Part shown: one piece after another, positions 1 to 11,759 of the stretch
How the letters are laid out: the number at the start of each line of letters is the position of its first letter
How positions within the stretch are numbered: position 1 is the first letter of the stretch
Assembly (NCBI GenBank): GCA_950295325.1
Contig: OX485806.1
Span: forward strand, 25,174,001 to 25,238,000
DNA: 64,000 nucleotides
Source of the DNA: Polytrichum commune
Lineage: Eukaryota; Streptophyta; Polytrichopsida; Polytrichales; Polytrichaceae
Direction of reading: 5' to 3'
Notes under the pieces: generated by a model
What the model was told of the DNA's origin: nothing
The model's database searches: none
What the model saw: only the letters and a program-made list of their open reading frames with translations
Made by a program: the position numbers and the translations under genes

Positions 1-390
1 AACAAACACATCAATTCATCTGTTTAGTTTATCAGTTTAAATGTCTCTTCCACCACCCACCCACCCAAACACTCATTGCAAAATCAAACAAACAACAACT
101 CAGTCGTGCAACTGAGTCATGGATGCAGAATAAAGACACTCTACACTCGACCAAATGAAAACACATCCCTCCCTACATCTGTTTATCACTCAATGCCAAT
201 ATACAGCACAAGTGAGCTGCCATTTAGGCCATGGCACAGCACCACCTTTTAAATTCTATCATGCTTTGTAGAGGAATTGTAACTAGATGGCATAGCTGAA
301 ATGCCATAAGTTGCTGTACACAATACTTTCAAGGTGTACATAGATGAAGCTCTGTTTTAATTATAATATTAACCTCCCCCAATACAGCAG
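1..390. other. No gene recognised; AT-rich flank
   Basis: No coding pattern, RNA gene or clear repeat end is visible. The segment leads into the tandem array that starts near position 390. Confidence 0.5.
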
Positions 391-2480
391 CTCCCTTGTA
401 AAACATGCTGGTTGGTCTGGTCTCCTAGGGTATGACATGATGACCTTTAAAGAATTTGCTGTCACCCGACCACATTTGCGACTGCATTTGCACAAAAAAG
501 CCCTTGAACTAATATACTTCTGCGGGTTCCAAATGAACCATAACCCATATTTCATTAGTTAACTGTAAAATATCATGTCTCACTTGATGGACTACATACA
601 TAACCCGCAGGTTGAGCACCAGAACGACATAAGGTGCTTGCATACGTGAAGCTCTCATGGTGTACACAGATGAAGCTTTGTTTTAATATCCTACATGAAC
701 CTCCCCCAATTCACCGACTTCCTTACAAAATGTGGCTGATGGGTCTGCTCTGCTCTGAATTCCCTTACAGAAATTGCTTGCTGTCACCCAACCACGATGC
801 GACTACATTTGCACCCAAGAACCCTCTCACTTTCCGCAATTCTGCATTTCGATTTAAGGAGAGAGATCGGACCAGAAAGTAAGATGGCAAACAATCACCG
901 CACCAATTGCTTGACTCATTCCCCTCGCGGTATTCATAGGGCAACCATTCTTACGAAATGTGGCTGGTGGGTTTTCTCTGCTCTGACGCCCCTCTAAAGA
1001 GAGATTGCTGTCACCCAACCACACCGTGACTGCATGTGCACCATAAAAAAAAGTCCTTGAACTTACTTAATTCTGCGAATTCCATGTATTAAGAGAGATC
1101 GGACTAAAAAGTAGGTACACGAAGATGCTCTCACGGCACCAAGTGCTTGACTTGTAAAGGTAATGTCCCCGAATTACTCCGAAGACTATCTGCAACTTCT
1201 ATACCCTACAATGAGCACACTGACTCACCTAACCTCACCTCACCTCGCATAATTCATGGGACAACCATTCATACGAAATGTGGCTGGTGGGTCTGCTCTC
1301 TAAAGAGCAATTCCTTTACCCAACCACAATGTGACTGCATTTGCCACCATAAGAGAATTAGAACAATAAGAAGCTTAAACTTGCGTAAAGCTGCGGTTTC
1401 GATACAAAAAGGAGATATCGGACCAGAAAAGTAGGTACATAAAGATGGCATACTCTCACGGCACCAATTGCTTGACTTGTAGTGAAGATGGTGTCCCCGA
1501 ATTACTCAGAAGGCTATGTATACTTCCACATACCCTGAGAAGGGCGTCCAATTCAGCATAAATTACGAAACCCTGGAAACCAAAATCCTCCTCGCAGCGC
1601 ATCCATCCCAGGTGCCCATATCACCGATTTCCACCAAAACCCAATACTCACAATCCACTTCCCCCTTTCCCAAACAGATGGAGCTCCCAAAGACTCCCCA
1701 AAGCCCTGCAATGGAAAAACCGACTCACCTCACCTCGCATCTTTCATGGCGCAAGCATTCTTACGAGATGTCGCTGGTGGGTCTGCTCTCCTCTGGTCCC
1801 CTCTAAAGTGCAATTCCTTTACCCAACCACAATGTGACTGCATGTGCACCACAAAACCATAAATAAAAGTCCTCAGACTTATTTAATTCTGCTTTTTCGA
1901 TGTAAAAGGAGAGATCGGACCAGGAAAGTAGGTACACGAAGATGGCAAACTCTCATGGCACCAAATGCATGACTTGGTAGTAAAAATAATGTCCCCGAAC
2001 TACTCAGAAGACTATGTATAACTACCCTGAGAAGGGCGCACAATTCAGGTTATCGACAGCGTGAATTACGAAACCCTGGTAAGCATAGTTCTCCTCGCAG
2101 TGCATCCATCGTAGGTGCCAATTCACCGACTTTCACCAGAACCCAACAATCCACCTCCCCCTTTGACAAATAGATCGAGCTCCCCAAGCCTCCCCAAAGC
2201 CCTACAATAAGCAAAACGACTCACGTGACGTCACCTCACCCAGCATCATGGCGCAAGCATTTCTGACGAAATGTGGCCGGTGGGTCTGCTCTGCCCTGGT
2301 CTGCGTTGCTCTGCTCTCCTCTGATTCCCTCTAAATAGCATTACCTTTTAACCAACCACAATGTGACTGCATGTGCACCCAAAAAAATAAAAAATAAAAG
2401 TCTTTTAAAAGCAATTCTTATTTTTCAATGTAAAAGAAGTGATCGGGTACACGACGGTGGCAAACTCTCAAGGCACCAAT
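390..2480 (+). repeat. Imperfect tandem array, about six units of 230-505 bp
   Basis: A block resembling 'aaatgtggctggtgggtctg' recurs near 400, 726, 956, 1276, 1765 and 2270. Each is followed 40-90 bp later by a block resembling 'cccaaccacaatgtgactgc' (near 465, 787, 1013, 1319, 1820, 2353). Later units add a 'gagatcggaccagaaagtag' block and a 'gtccccgaattactcagaag' block. Units diverge and vary in length, so this is an old local amplification. Short open frames across it shift from unit to unit and look non-coding. It ends just before a GC-richer segment with a possible first exon, so it may be upstream regulatory DNA, but that is inference. Confidence 0.7.
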
Positions 2481-2908
2481 TGCTTGACTTGTAGTAGAGA
2501 TGATGTCCCCGAATTACTCACAAGGCTACGTCCACCTTCACATACCCTGAGAAGGGTGCCCAATTCAGCATAAATTACGAAACCCTGGAGACCTAATCCT
2601 CCTCCTAGTGCATCCATCCCCGGTGCCCAATTCACCGAGTCCCGCCGACACCCAACACCCACACTCCACTCCCCCGCTTACCAAATAGATCGAGCACCCC
2701 AACACCCCCACCCCCAAAAGCCCTAGGTAAAACCTCGCCTCACCTCACATTCATTTCATCAAGCCACCACCCCTACTTCTTCCTCTTCTTCTTCGTCGTG
2801 TTCGCCTCCGCAGCGGCCCCCGCTCAGCTTTCCAAAACTCCAGCAATTCTCGCCTACCAGGCTGCCCCTGCTCAGTTAATTCATCCAGAACCGCATTATT
2901 CCGCCGGG

Positions 2909-2980
2909 ATGAAGAAGAAGCCCTTTCTTTTGCATTCGCCTCTGCTTCTTCTTCCTCTTCTTCTTCCGTCCCTTGCGACG
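2909..2980 (+). CDS. Possible first exon encoding a signal peptide (partial gene)
   Basis: An ATG at 2909 opens 24 codons reading MKKKPFLLHSPLLLLPLLLP then SLAT: a basic start followed by a leucine-rich core, a textbook secretory signal peptide. It stops in phase 0 at GTATGT, a good plant 5' splice site. The surroundings (2,700-3,280) are GC-rich compared with the flanks, as plant 5' exons often are. No second exon was found in the following AT-rich sequence, so this could be the stump of a disrupted gene or chance. Poly-pyrimidine CTT runs also favour leucine-rich frames, which lowers confidence. Confidence 0.22.
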
Positions 2981-3520
2981 GTATGTACGATTGGCGCGAT
3001 GAGAGTCATATGCTCATAGAATGGCGGAGAAGGAAGCGAAGCGGAGAGAGTAGCGGCGGCGGTGGCTTGTGGGCGAAGCTGCTGGGCGTGGACGGTGGCT
3101 GGAAATCTGGGGGTAAATTGGGATGGCGATTATGGCGGCCGCGGATGTCGATGCCCACTGGCGCACTGTACACGTCCCCGTGGCCTCCTCCTCGCCTCAT
3201 CCCTCGCTCCGTAATATCACGCTGCGCCCAACCAAAGCGCACAGGACCTTCACGAGTCTTGCCGTGTCGACACATGGGTGCGTGACATAAGTGAGAACTG
3301 GTGTAGCATGTGGCATTATGGAAACAACACAACAATGAAATGATGACAACGTGGTGTGTGCGAGCTTGTGCGTGGAATTCTTTGATGGTTTACAAATTTA
3401 ATGTGAAAACCTGTGATATATGGAAGGGAAATATGACAACAAGGAGAGATATTTCAACTTGAGAAAATTGTTCCCTAGGGTATCCGGATATAAGAGGAGG
3501 AGTGACATTAAGGGGGGTGG
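2981..3520. other. GC-rich stretch, no recognised gene
   Basis: GC-rich sequence continues to about 3,280 and has open frames on both strands. None resembles a known family, and the minus frame is proline-, arginine- and histidine-rich with no domain. It may be the intron or the remainder of the possible gene starting at 2909. Confidence 0.3.
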
Positions 3521-3545
3521 TATTAAAGAATTTAGAATGTAGGAA

Positions 3546-3579
3546 GAGAGAGAGAAAGAAAAGAGAGAGAGAGAGAGAT
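3546..3579. repeat. GA-rich microsatellite
   Basis: A purine run of GA repeats, partly interrupted by A. Confidence 0.8.
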
Positions 3580-5790
3580 GGTTGATCGCTTAGTTAGTTA
3601 CATATGAACTGGTTGAGTTTGGAAAATGACCATTTGATTAGATGTAACCAAGCATATTTAGCCTAATTAATCATGATGAACTTGATTAAGCCTAAGTGAA
3701 TCATAAACTATACTTACCAAAATAATTAATCCTAATTTATTCTAAAGTATCCCTACTTGAATTAATTATTATTAAATTCAAAGACAGGTAGTGATGTGCT
3801 TAATTACACTTGTTCAGGTTTCATTACACTTAATCAGGTTTAATGTGCTTACTTGCACCTAATCGGGCTTAATTAGTTCGAATGTGTATGAATAGTTGTA
3901 GAAACTTAGGCCTTGCACTCAATTATGTTCAATTGTGGTTATTTATGCTTATTTACATTTAATCACACTTAATTAGTTTGAATGTGTATGAATACTTGTG
4001 AAAGTAGAAGGCATTACCTAAACTATTATAGAATATATATATATACCATTGGTGAGAGGGCCCAAGTGATCCTAGTGTGGGTCAGGGCCCGGGCGTTGGG
4101 AACACCTCCCATTCATGGAGATTATGAGTCACAAGGGTAAAACCATGAGCATTGGGTGGCTTATGACGTCCACAGTCTAGAATGCTCAGGAACACCTCAA
4201 TCAGAGGGGTGAGCTAGGAGATATGCAATTTAAGTGTGGCGCTGCCTGAGGACAACACCCTGGGACAACAGTGACCTGGGGGTGGTGACCGGGACTGCTG
4301 AGGTTAGAACAGGCATAACTTCCTCAATACTTGCCTGAATGAGGCAACTAAGGAGTCTATCAGCATCTACGTGAAGTGTAGATGACGATGGAGTGGTCGC
4401 TTGTTAGATTCAAACACCAAACAAGGAAGTTATGGAGATCTGAAGTTGTTGGGGGACTGCACCTCCAGCCGCTAAAGGAAAATGTCTACTTGGTCCCAAC
4501 TCTTAGGAGAGGGACAAAAGGTTAATTGACGGTGGGGTAGGGCCCTGCCCAAAATCCTAAAGGCTTATATGGGTGAGGCAGCGTGGCCAGCCGAACTCAC
4601 CCGAGGTTGAACGGCACGGCCTCCACGGGCGTTGGCCCAACATGGGGGCATAGTTGCCTAGTATGGTTCAGGTTGTTGTAGTGTTGCTCCAGCAATGCGA
4701 TGATCAACTAAAGATTGGACTTTCATGAATGAAAGTCCACATCTAACCATTGGCTACCGACTAAGGGGGGGTCCCGAATGGAAGTGTAGGAGGGTTGGTC
4801 ACCCACCTATGAGCTTGGAGGTCCAGGTATTGGGAGCCAACCATTCACATGGGTGGGATATGAAGGGTTAACGCTCGTGACACCTTACTAGAATTGAGAA
4901 ATGATCAAGATAGTTAAGGGGCACTAGCAAGGGTTGTGACACGTATATTGGATTTTGAACCTTAAGGATGAAGTACACTCAATATGGGTTTTGTGGTCAA
5001 GCGACCTTCAAAAATGCAAGGGCAATGTATTTTTTTGAAGTCGGGCGGGGTGAGCAGCAATTCTTGATCGGGATCATAAAAATTTGAATATTTTATCAGG
5101 GGCTACCCGGGCTCCTATTCACCTCCCTTTGGAAGCTCGTAGGGGGGAGGTTTAATGTCCCCCGTTGACAAGGGCTTTCCATGCCCACCAAAGGTACAAT
5201 AGTGGTTAGGCCTAACACATGGGTCCAACTCGTGGGCTAAACCCAACATTGTCCCGTTGCGGGGAGCATGTAATATTAAATCTCTAAGGGCCGTGAGGAA
5301 AAATGGTTTAGGATTTCTTGTGGTTGTGGTTGGCAAGTTGAAGACCATGACCAAGACAAATCTACATCACTTTTTAGAGGCCTTGGTCATGGGATGAAGT
5401 GTAAAGTGGAATTGGACTAGGACATGACATAGTGATTTGAATGATATTCTTAACAACAAATTTTTAAAAAAAAACACATTGACATAAAAAATTTCTTTGA
5501 AAACAATCTTATTCAAAATTTGTTCTTTTTATAAAGACGCTTTCATTTTCTAGTGAGATATTTTATTGGTTTCTCTTGCCACAAAATCGGGTGAACACCA
5601 AACATTATTCACGTATGCACACATAGGACTCCATGTTATGTCCATGCCACTTTCTCGTCCATATTTTGACATGGTCGCTCTTATTTTTAATGACCTTGTT
5701 TAAAACAAAGCGGGATTGCCACTCCTTTATTAGCTATTGAGAGAGTTCATGATGAATTCAGAAAGTGGTGGTTGTGATTACTAATGACTA
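3580..5790. other. Intergenic; unclassified repeat-like DNA
   Basis: 3,580-4,040 is AT-rich, with a recurring short 'cacttaatcaggttt'-type word. 4,050-5,110 is clearly GC-richer and has the look of an old mobile-element block, but I see no coding domain, terminal repeats or target duplication. 5,110-5,790 is AT-rich with nothing recognisable. Confidence 0.35.
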
Positions 5791-6283
5791 CACTAGATAT
5801 TGTATTTAGTGTCATATGGTATTTCATGCCATTGTGATAACTTCTCTAATGACACTTATTGTGAGTAACTTTACAAGTGTTGTCATCCCAACTTACTTTT
5901 AGTTTATGGTCCCAAATATTCACAAACAATTCACATAAGCAAAATACTTAATGAATTGTATTACACTCTTAACTTGAGTGATACAAAAATTGAATGATGC
6001 AAACTCATACATACACAGTGGATTTCGATTATTGAAATTGAGTTTTGAATATTTTGCATCCTAACATTCATGTAATTAAAAAATGTTAGAGAAGAATAAA
6101 ATTTGGATGAAAAATCATTGCAATATTGATAATCTATATTGCCCGAAAAATTTACAAGGAATGACAATAACGTTAGGGTTACACTTATTGTTGGTGACAC
6201 TACATCATGTGGTTTACAATTAGTGTTGAGCAAGACAAAAAAAAATTGGTGTGCTAAATACACTATTTATTATAGTGTAAACA
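5790..6283 (+). repeat. Old repeat copy with 'cactaaata'-type ends
   Basis: The left end contains 'tattgtatttagtgtcatat' and the right end a matching inverted word around 'gctaaatacactatttatta'. The element near 37,131-37,474 shares these ends and interior words in the same orientation. It is probably a small non-autonomous DNA element; target duplications are not clear. Confidence 0.45.
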
Positions 6284-9273
6284 TCTATTATATGGGCAGG
6301 GGCAATATTTTTTGTATATGACCAGAGGACAGTTCCATCCGTGGAAAAAAAATTGCCCCTCCCATGCATGCATTGAGTCATATTAACCCATATTGTAAGT
6401 TCAATGACATTTGGGTGAACTCCACACAAAATTTGAGGTTGGATACTTGTAGTTAAGATTTTGGATATGACCAAAAAAAACTAAGAGAACGATCAAGGAA
6501 GACTTAAAAGGTGATTCGTATATCATATGGGTATTCTCTTTGTTCGAACATAATATTTGTCTTATGATAATTAGTCTTGTACCAAATATGTATGATAATT
6601 CATACCATGATATTAATTGTAATAGTCATGTTGTTATTTTTAAGAGTATTTTATCCAACACATGAATTGGGTTGCGGCAATGATGATCTGGATTAGCTCT
6701 CTTCCAATTGGGCAATTTAATAACACGAGGTTTCCATTTTGACAGACAATAATGTCCTTATGTGAATCACTCACATTCAGCAAGACAATAGCCTTACCCT
6801 TACAACCTCACTGGTTGCTAATATCAAGGTGCAGTCACTCATAGACCATTGACCGCATGATTTTGATTGTACATAGGCAATTTCATCAACACACAAACAT
6901 AAACCTTATGAGATCTCCCTCTCATAATTGTACAACACATTTTTTTCATGGGCTACTACTCAAACTGTAGCTTTAATCATGTAATTTTTCTAACAACAAT
7001 CTATCTCAAATTAATGCCATTGAATAATGGGAAAAATAGTCTATGTGTAAGATGAATCAAGAAATCACTCTTTTCACTTTAGACATACAACCATTAGTTC
7101 TCTCAACTATGGTAGACCAAAAAATAAAAAATAAAAAATAAAATAAAAAATAAAAAAAATCCATGATCCTTGATATTTTACAAGACAATGGCCCTCTCAG
7201 CCGAAAAAACACAATCTCTTCTCCAAGAAATGTAATGGTATGAGATACTCTCCAAAATAGTCATGCCTACTCAATGTTTTTCAATCCAATTATTCATGTT
7301 TTATTTTAGTATGATAACCCCTCCTATCATACCATAGTCTCATGGAAACTCTCTTTCTCTATCTCCTAGGCTATGGCCCAAATTTGGCACTTGTTAATTA
7401 AACATCGAGCTTCTTTTAACCTATTTTCACATTTTTTTTCTCATTGGAGCAGAAAATAAAAAATAAAAAATAGACTCCACAAATACGGACTTAAGTGTTT
7501 GTGCTTCTAATAATTCCATGAATTTCTTTCCATGCCCCTTCAAGTCAATTTCATTCCATTTATTGATTTTTTTTTTTTGGGTAAAAGTAGGAGGTGTAGT
7601 TGGAATGCAATCTTTGAAAATTTGCAACCAAGTGGGTACCTACCTACCTTAACTTTGACCTCCTTTTGAATGCACTCTACACAAAGACAAAACTTGTCGC
7701 AACAAAACACAACTCTTTTGTATGGGCTTAGGTATGTACTTAGCTTAACTTTAACTTAGACATGATCAATTGTTCCATCCATTACAACTACATTGATTAT
7801 CCCAATTGGTGAGTGTAGGAAATTAGTGACGGTGATACTGAAGTTATTTACACTGTGAAATGGATGCCACCAAAAGACCTAGGATGCATTGTTCATCTTG
7901 GAATGATTCATAGTAGCAATACGCAGTGAAAGTATTGCCATTATTGCTCCTGGCATTATTCATTGACAAGCATATGTTCGCATATAATATTTTTGATCAC
8001 TTCACAAGCACCTTAGAGCACACACTAATTTTCTTGAAATGTATGGTAAATGAGCATGTATTCATAATTTAATATCACTCAATCAAATTTTCAACCTTCA
8101 TTACTTTTGAGACTTGGCAAAATAGTGCGTATTTTGGGAATTAGTACCACACACACAAATTGGGATAATGAGTATAGTAATCCAACAATGTACTTAGTTA
8201 CATTGATTGACAACCCAATGCTCGCAACAAACATTACTGTAAAATGTGATTTCCATTGTATTTAAAAAACATCAATATATTTTTGTTGAATGATATAGTC
8301 ACCAAGCCAGTGTCCGGCGTGGGCCATCACCAGACAAATTCTTCACTGAGGGATTTCTTGGATATGCTATGATTAATGAGCTCACATTCATGTCATTGAA
8401 ACCATCATATTTGTGCACTTTTATTCTCTTTCTATTCTTTTATGATCAAGTCCTTATGGGTGTGAAGTTCCCAATGTATTGGGAACTGGAGAGTGTTTTG
8501 TATCCCATATGGAAACTACATTCTAGCACTACAAAGTTTATGGTATATAGTATTACGCACACTCTTTGTGAAGGGCCAAAACTAGATGCCTAGAGGTATC
8601 AAAGTGTCACGCCCATTAATTGCCAATATGATTCCATTCATCAACATAAGTAGCTTCTTCAAGTGAAAATATATATACATTATGAAATTTAGACTAGCAC
8701 AATGGGATACTTTAGATGATAGTCTTGCATTTTAATATGCAATGGGAAGATATTTTTGAGCGCACTAATGATAAGTATCATGTGTCTACATTTTTAGTAT
8801 GCAAGAGGAAGATATTTTTGAGTATACTAATGGCAAGTGTCATTTGTGTACACTTTAGTCAACTGGTAGACCGTTATGTTACATGGGCATGCACCTCATA
8901 ACACTATCAAACATACTCATGCCAAGATATTAGTAAGCACACTTGAACGCCAAGTGTCATGAGTTGACATTTATGGTGAAGTTGTCAATCATCAATGTAA
9001 CCTAGCATACACCTCAAAATAGGGTAAGCGACACTATTACGCATGTGACACTAAATACCATAAAAGGTGTAATCTATTTATAGTGGACAACGTGGTGGTG
9101 AGGGTGTCGCCTCACAATCACCCACCATTTTGAAAAGGTAGGGGGACAACAATAAAGTGATATGTTGTTTTCCTTGAGTGCAAAGGGTCGAGACGGCATG
9201 GTCCTTTACATATGTTCGTTTGCACAACAAACCATAACAAAGGTTGACACTACCCTCTCATATATAACACGAA
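6284..9273. other. Gene-free AT-rich DNA with old repeat fragments
   Basis: No gene is recognised. It includes an A-rich 'aaaata' microsatellite around 7,113-7,158. Words near 8,500-8,580 and 9,040-9,080 resemble the 'cactaaata' repeat. Open frames here are short and show no conserved motif. Confidence 0.45.
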
Positions 9274-9748
9274 GGGCCACTTCACACACAAGCCAAAAGC
9301 CGTGACCATGAAATTGTGAGAGCCCAAAAGAACGTGTCCATAGGGCGTCCCAAGACATCTCCAAAATTATGTAGTGTGGTCACTGATCCTCAAGTGTCGT
9401 GTGAAGTCATATGTGAACGGGACCTCAACCAAATGCCATTTCAATGAATGTCTATTCACGCAGGTCTTGGCACATGATAGAATATAATACATCAACGGTT
9501 GTGAGCATTCAGAGTGCCATGGTCTCCAAGAGGTGGTTTCTAAGAATAGTCCAAGTGACCATGAAACATGATCCATTCAACACTGTGTAGGAATCCATGT
9601 AGACTTTACATCCATCTTACATTCACATGCTCCATTGGTCCCTCAAGCTTAGTGTGAGGCGAACTTGGACCAGCTCTGCCTTTTCCGCCAATGAGAGTGC
9701 TTGAAGTGTGATGGTCTTGGGCTCTCAGTCTCATGTGTGAAGTGGCCC
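9274..9748 (-). mobile_element. Tourist-like MITE, family A copy 1
   Basis: The ends are inverted repeats: left GGGCCACTTCACACACAAGC, and the right end complements a near-identical sequence. The interior matches, in reverse orientation, the copies at 26,570-27,069 and 29,476-29,981, including the 'gaatccatgtagactttaca' region. The GGGCC terminus and flanking TAA-like triplets (GAA left, TAA right) fit the PIF/Harbinger-derived Tourist group. No coding capacity. Confidence 0.7.
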
Positions 9749-9756
9749 TAACGGTG

Positions 9757-11100
9757 ACACCCATGTATTACCCTATTTTCCTGTTGGAAATTACAAGCCC
9801 CGGTCTCTTGTGGAGACATTGAGTACTAAGTTATGGGGCATTGTGCAAAATCCCATGGCCTCATCCCCACCTCGACATTTTCATTCTCATTTATTTGGGT
9901 GGAGGTTCACAAAATGTTTTGTTTTGTTTTGTTTTGTATTGTTTTGTTTCTGGCACATATGACCATCATCTGCACAAACGGGCCAAAGCAAGGATTAACA
10001 TTGCCCTTGCAAAATACTCTAATGCCTCCTCCCAACCTGACTTTAGCTAAGCCTAAAAGTTGGTTCTAAAAACATGGCCTTCACACCATCGACATTATAT
10101 GGTGCCGAGCCTAGTTGGCAAATGATGTGGCATGGTTTAAAAGTGGAGGTTTTAAGCCTCAAGCAACGACCCTCCCATCGGTACCTAGACTTGAGGCAAG
10201 AATGTAGGAGCTTTAAAAGTGTCGCCTCCTGCCCTTGTGATTGGTTGCTTTTTAGTCTTAGCTATAAGGGCATGAGGAGCTTCATTAACAAAAACCGATG
10301 GTAAGATAACTGAGTAGTAAGGCATTTGGGGATGGGACAACAACTATCCAACATTCATTGCTTGGTAGATAAAACCATGAACATGTGTGAAAGCTACTGA
10401 ACTAAAAACTACCTGACAATCTCCGGAGCAAGTTCTTGTAGGTGCATTGGGATAGCCATATGCCTCCACTATAACCGAGGGAGCTTTGCCGGGGTTTTAG
10501 GAAAAGCTTTGGTTATTTGGTAAAGTCATGTGGAGAGGGGGCAAAAAGGTGGTGACAACTCATGAAACCACCTTTTCGAAAATGAGAAATACAAGCCCCA
10601 GTCTCCCACCAAGACCAGTAAAATGGGGCATTGTACAATGCATGTTTACGTGGCCTCCTCCCCACCTCCCCACCTCCACATTCTTCAATTTCTCAATTCT
10701 CATATTTAATTTAATTTTTTGATTCTAAAGGTTGGAGGTTCCGAGAATGGAACGTTTTTGTTGTGTTTTGTTTTTGACATCCATGACTATCATTTGCATA
10801 ACAAGTCAAAGCAAGGATTGACACTACCTTCACATACCACTCTAAGGGTGACACCCATGTTGTCACTTGTTTTTCATTGATGGGAATTACAAGCTCGTTA
10901 TAAGCCCCGGTCTCCAATTGAGACAAGTACAGTGGGGCATTGTACACCTCCCTAGCTCTACATCTTCAAAGCCTCACTTCTCATTTTTATTTTTATTTCC
11001 TAAGGGTTGGAGGTTCCAATGGGTTTCTTTTATTCTTTTTGTAGCAAGGACTAATACTACCCTCACATATTACTCCAAGTGCGAGCCCCATGTAACTTAG
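9757..11100. repeat. Three related modules with an 'acaagccccggtctc' core
   Basis: A core resembling 'ttacaagccccggtctc', followed by 'atggggcattgtac', appears near 9,790, 10,590 and 10,895. Each core is followed downstream by a 'ggttggaggttcc' block, a GTTTT-rich tract and 'caaagcaaggattgacac'. Spacing is uneven (about 800 and 300 bp). This is old local duplication; no protein domain is visible. Confidence 0.55.
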
Positions 11101-11156
11101 GGCCGCTTTACACTATATCCCAATTCCTAAGTCCCACCAAGTTCAAGCGTTGTCAT

Positions 11157-11166
11157 TAGTGTAGAG
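11157..11166. repeat. Left 10-bp target site duplication of the large transposon
   Basis: TAGTGTAGAG occurs immediately left of the element and again at 24,038-24,047 immediately right of it. Ten base pairs is within the 8-11 bp range of Mutator-like elements. Confidence 0.85.
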
Positions 11167-11219
11167 CAACGACGCTACCGTGTGAGCGGTGGGACGCGAG
11201 CGGTGAGCGGTGAGCAGAA
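11167..11219 (+). repeat. Left terminal inverted repeat with GAGCGGTG iterations
   Basis: The outer block is followed by 'tgtgagcggtgggacgcgag' and two further GCGGTGAG units. Tandem short words inside a terminus are typical of transposase-binding subterminal repeats; binding itself is inference. Confidence 0.75.
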
Positions 11220-11759
11220 AAAGTCAACACTTTCCAATTATAGTAATAAAATTTCTAAATTTAGAAAATAAAAAAATCGTGGGACCTCTTTTTTTAGTAA
11301 AAATGATGGACCTATTACCGTGCAGATTTTGAGGGCTTTAAGGACAGAGACTTTGTTTTAGGGTACCTTTCAGAGAGACTAGTTGACATGATCTAATTAA
11401 ACCAGGGAACTTTTGACTGTCCATATTATGGTGAGAGCCGCTTAATCATAGGCTAAGGTCACAACGTAAGAGAAAATTCTAAGTAATAAAATTCAAGCAT
11501 TCAAGCAAAGTAGCAAAACTCGTACCATTCAATAACATCTAAAACTACCGTTGGAAGAAGAGACCCATAAATATTTAGAAACCTTTATAAATATTTAGAA
11601 ACGAATACAATTCAAATCATGTAGATAATGATAGGTCTGATATATCAGCGATATTTTCGGAGCGAACTCATACTATGGTATACTCAACGCAATAGGAAAT
11701 ACTTAGCGTGAACTTATAAATAAGGGGGGGGGGCAACCTAGCTCCTATAGGTATCCACG
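11220..11759. other. Transposon 3' flank of the transposase gene, no gene
   Basis: AT-rich sequence between the left terminus and the transposase stop codon. A G run lies near 11,726. No other feature is recognised. Confidence 0.5.

Noticed and set aside
3006-3335. 109-codon minus frame in GC-rich DNA
   Set aside because: Proline-, histidine- and arginine-rich without any motif; expected by chance in GC-rich sequence.
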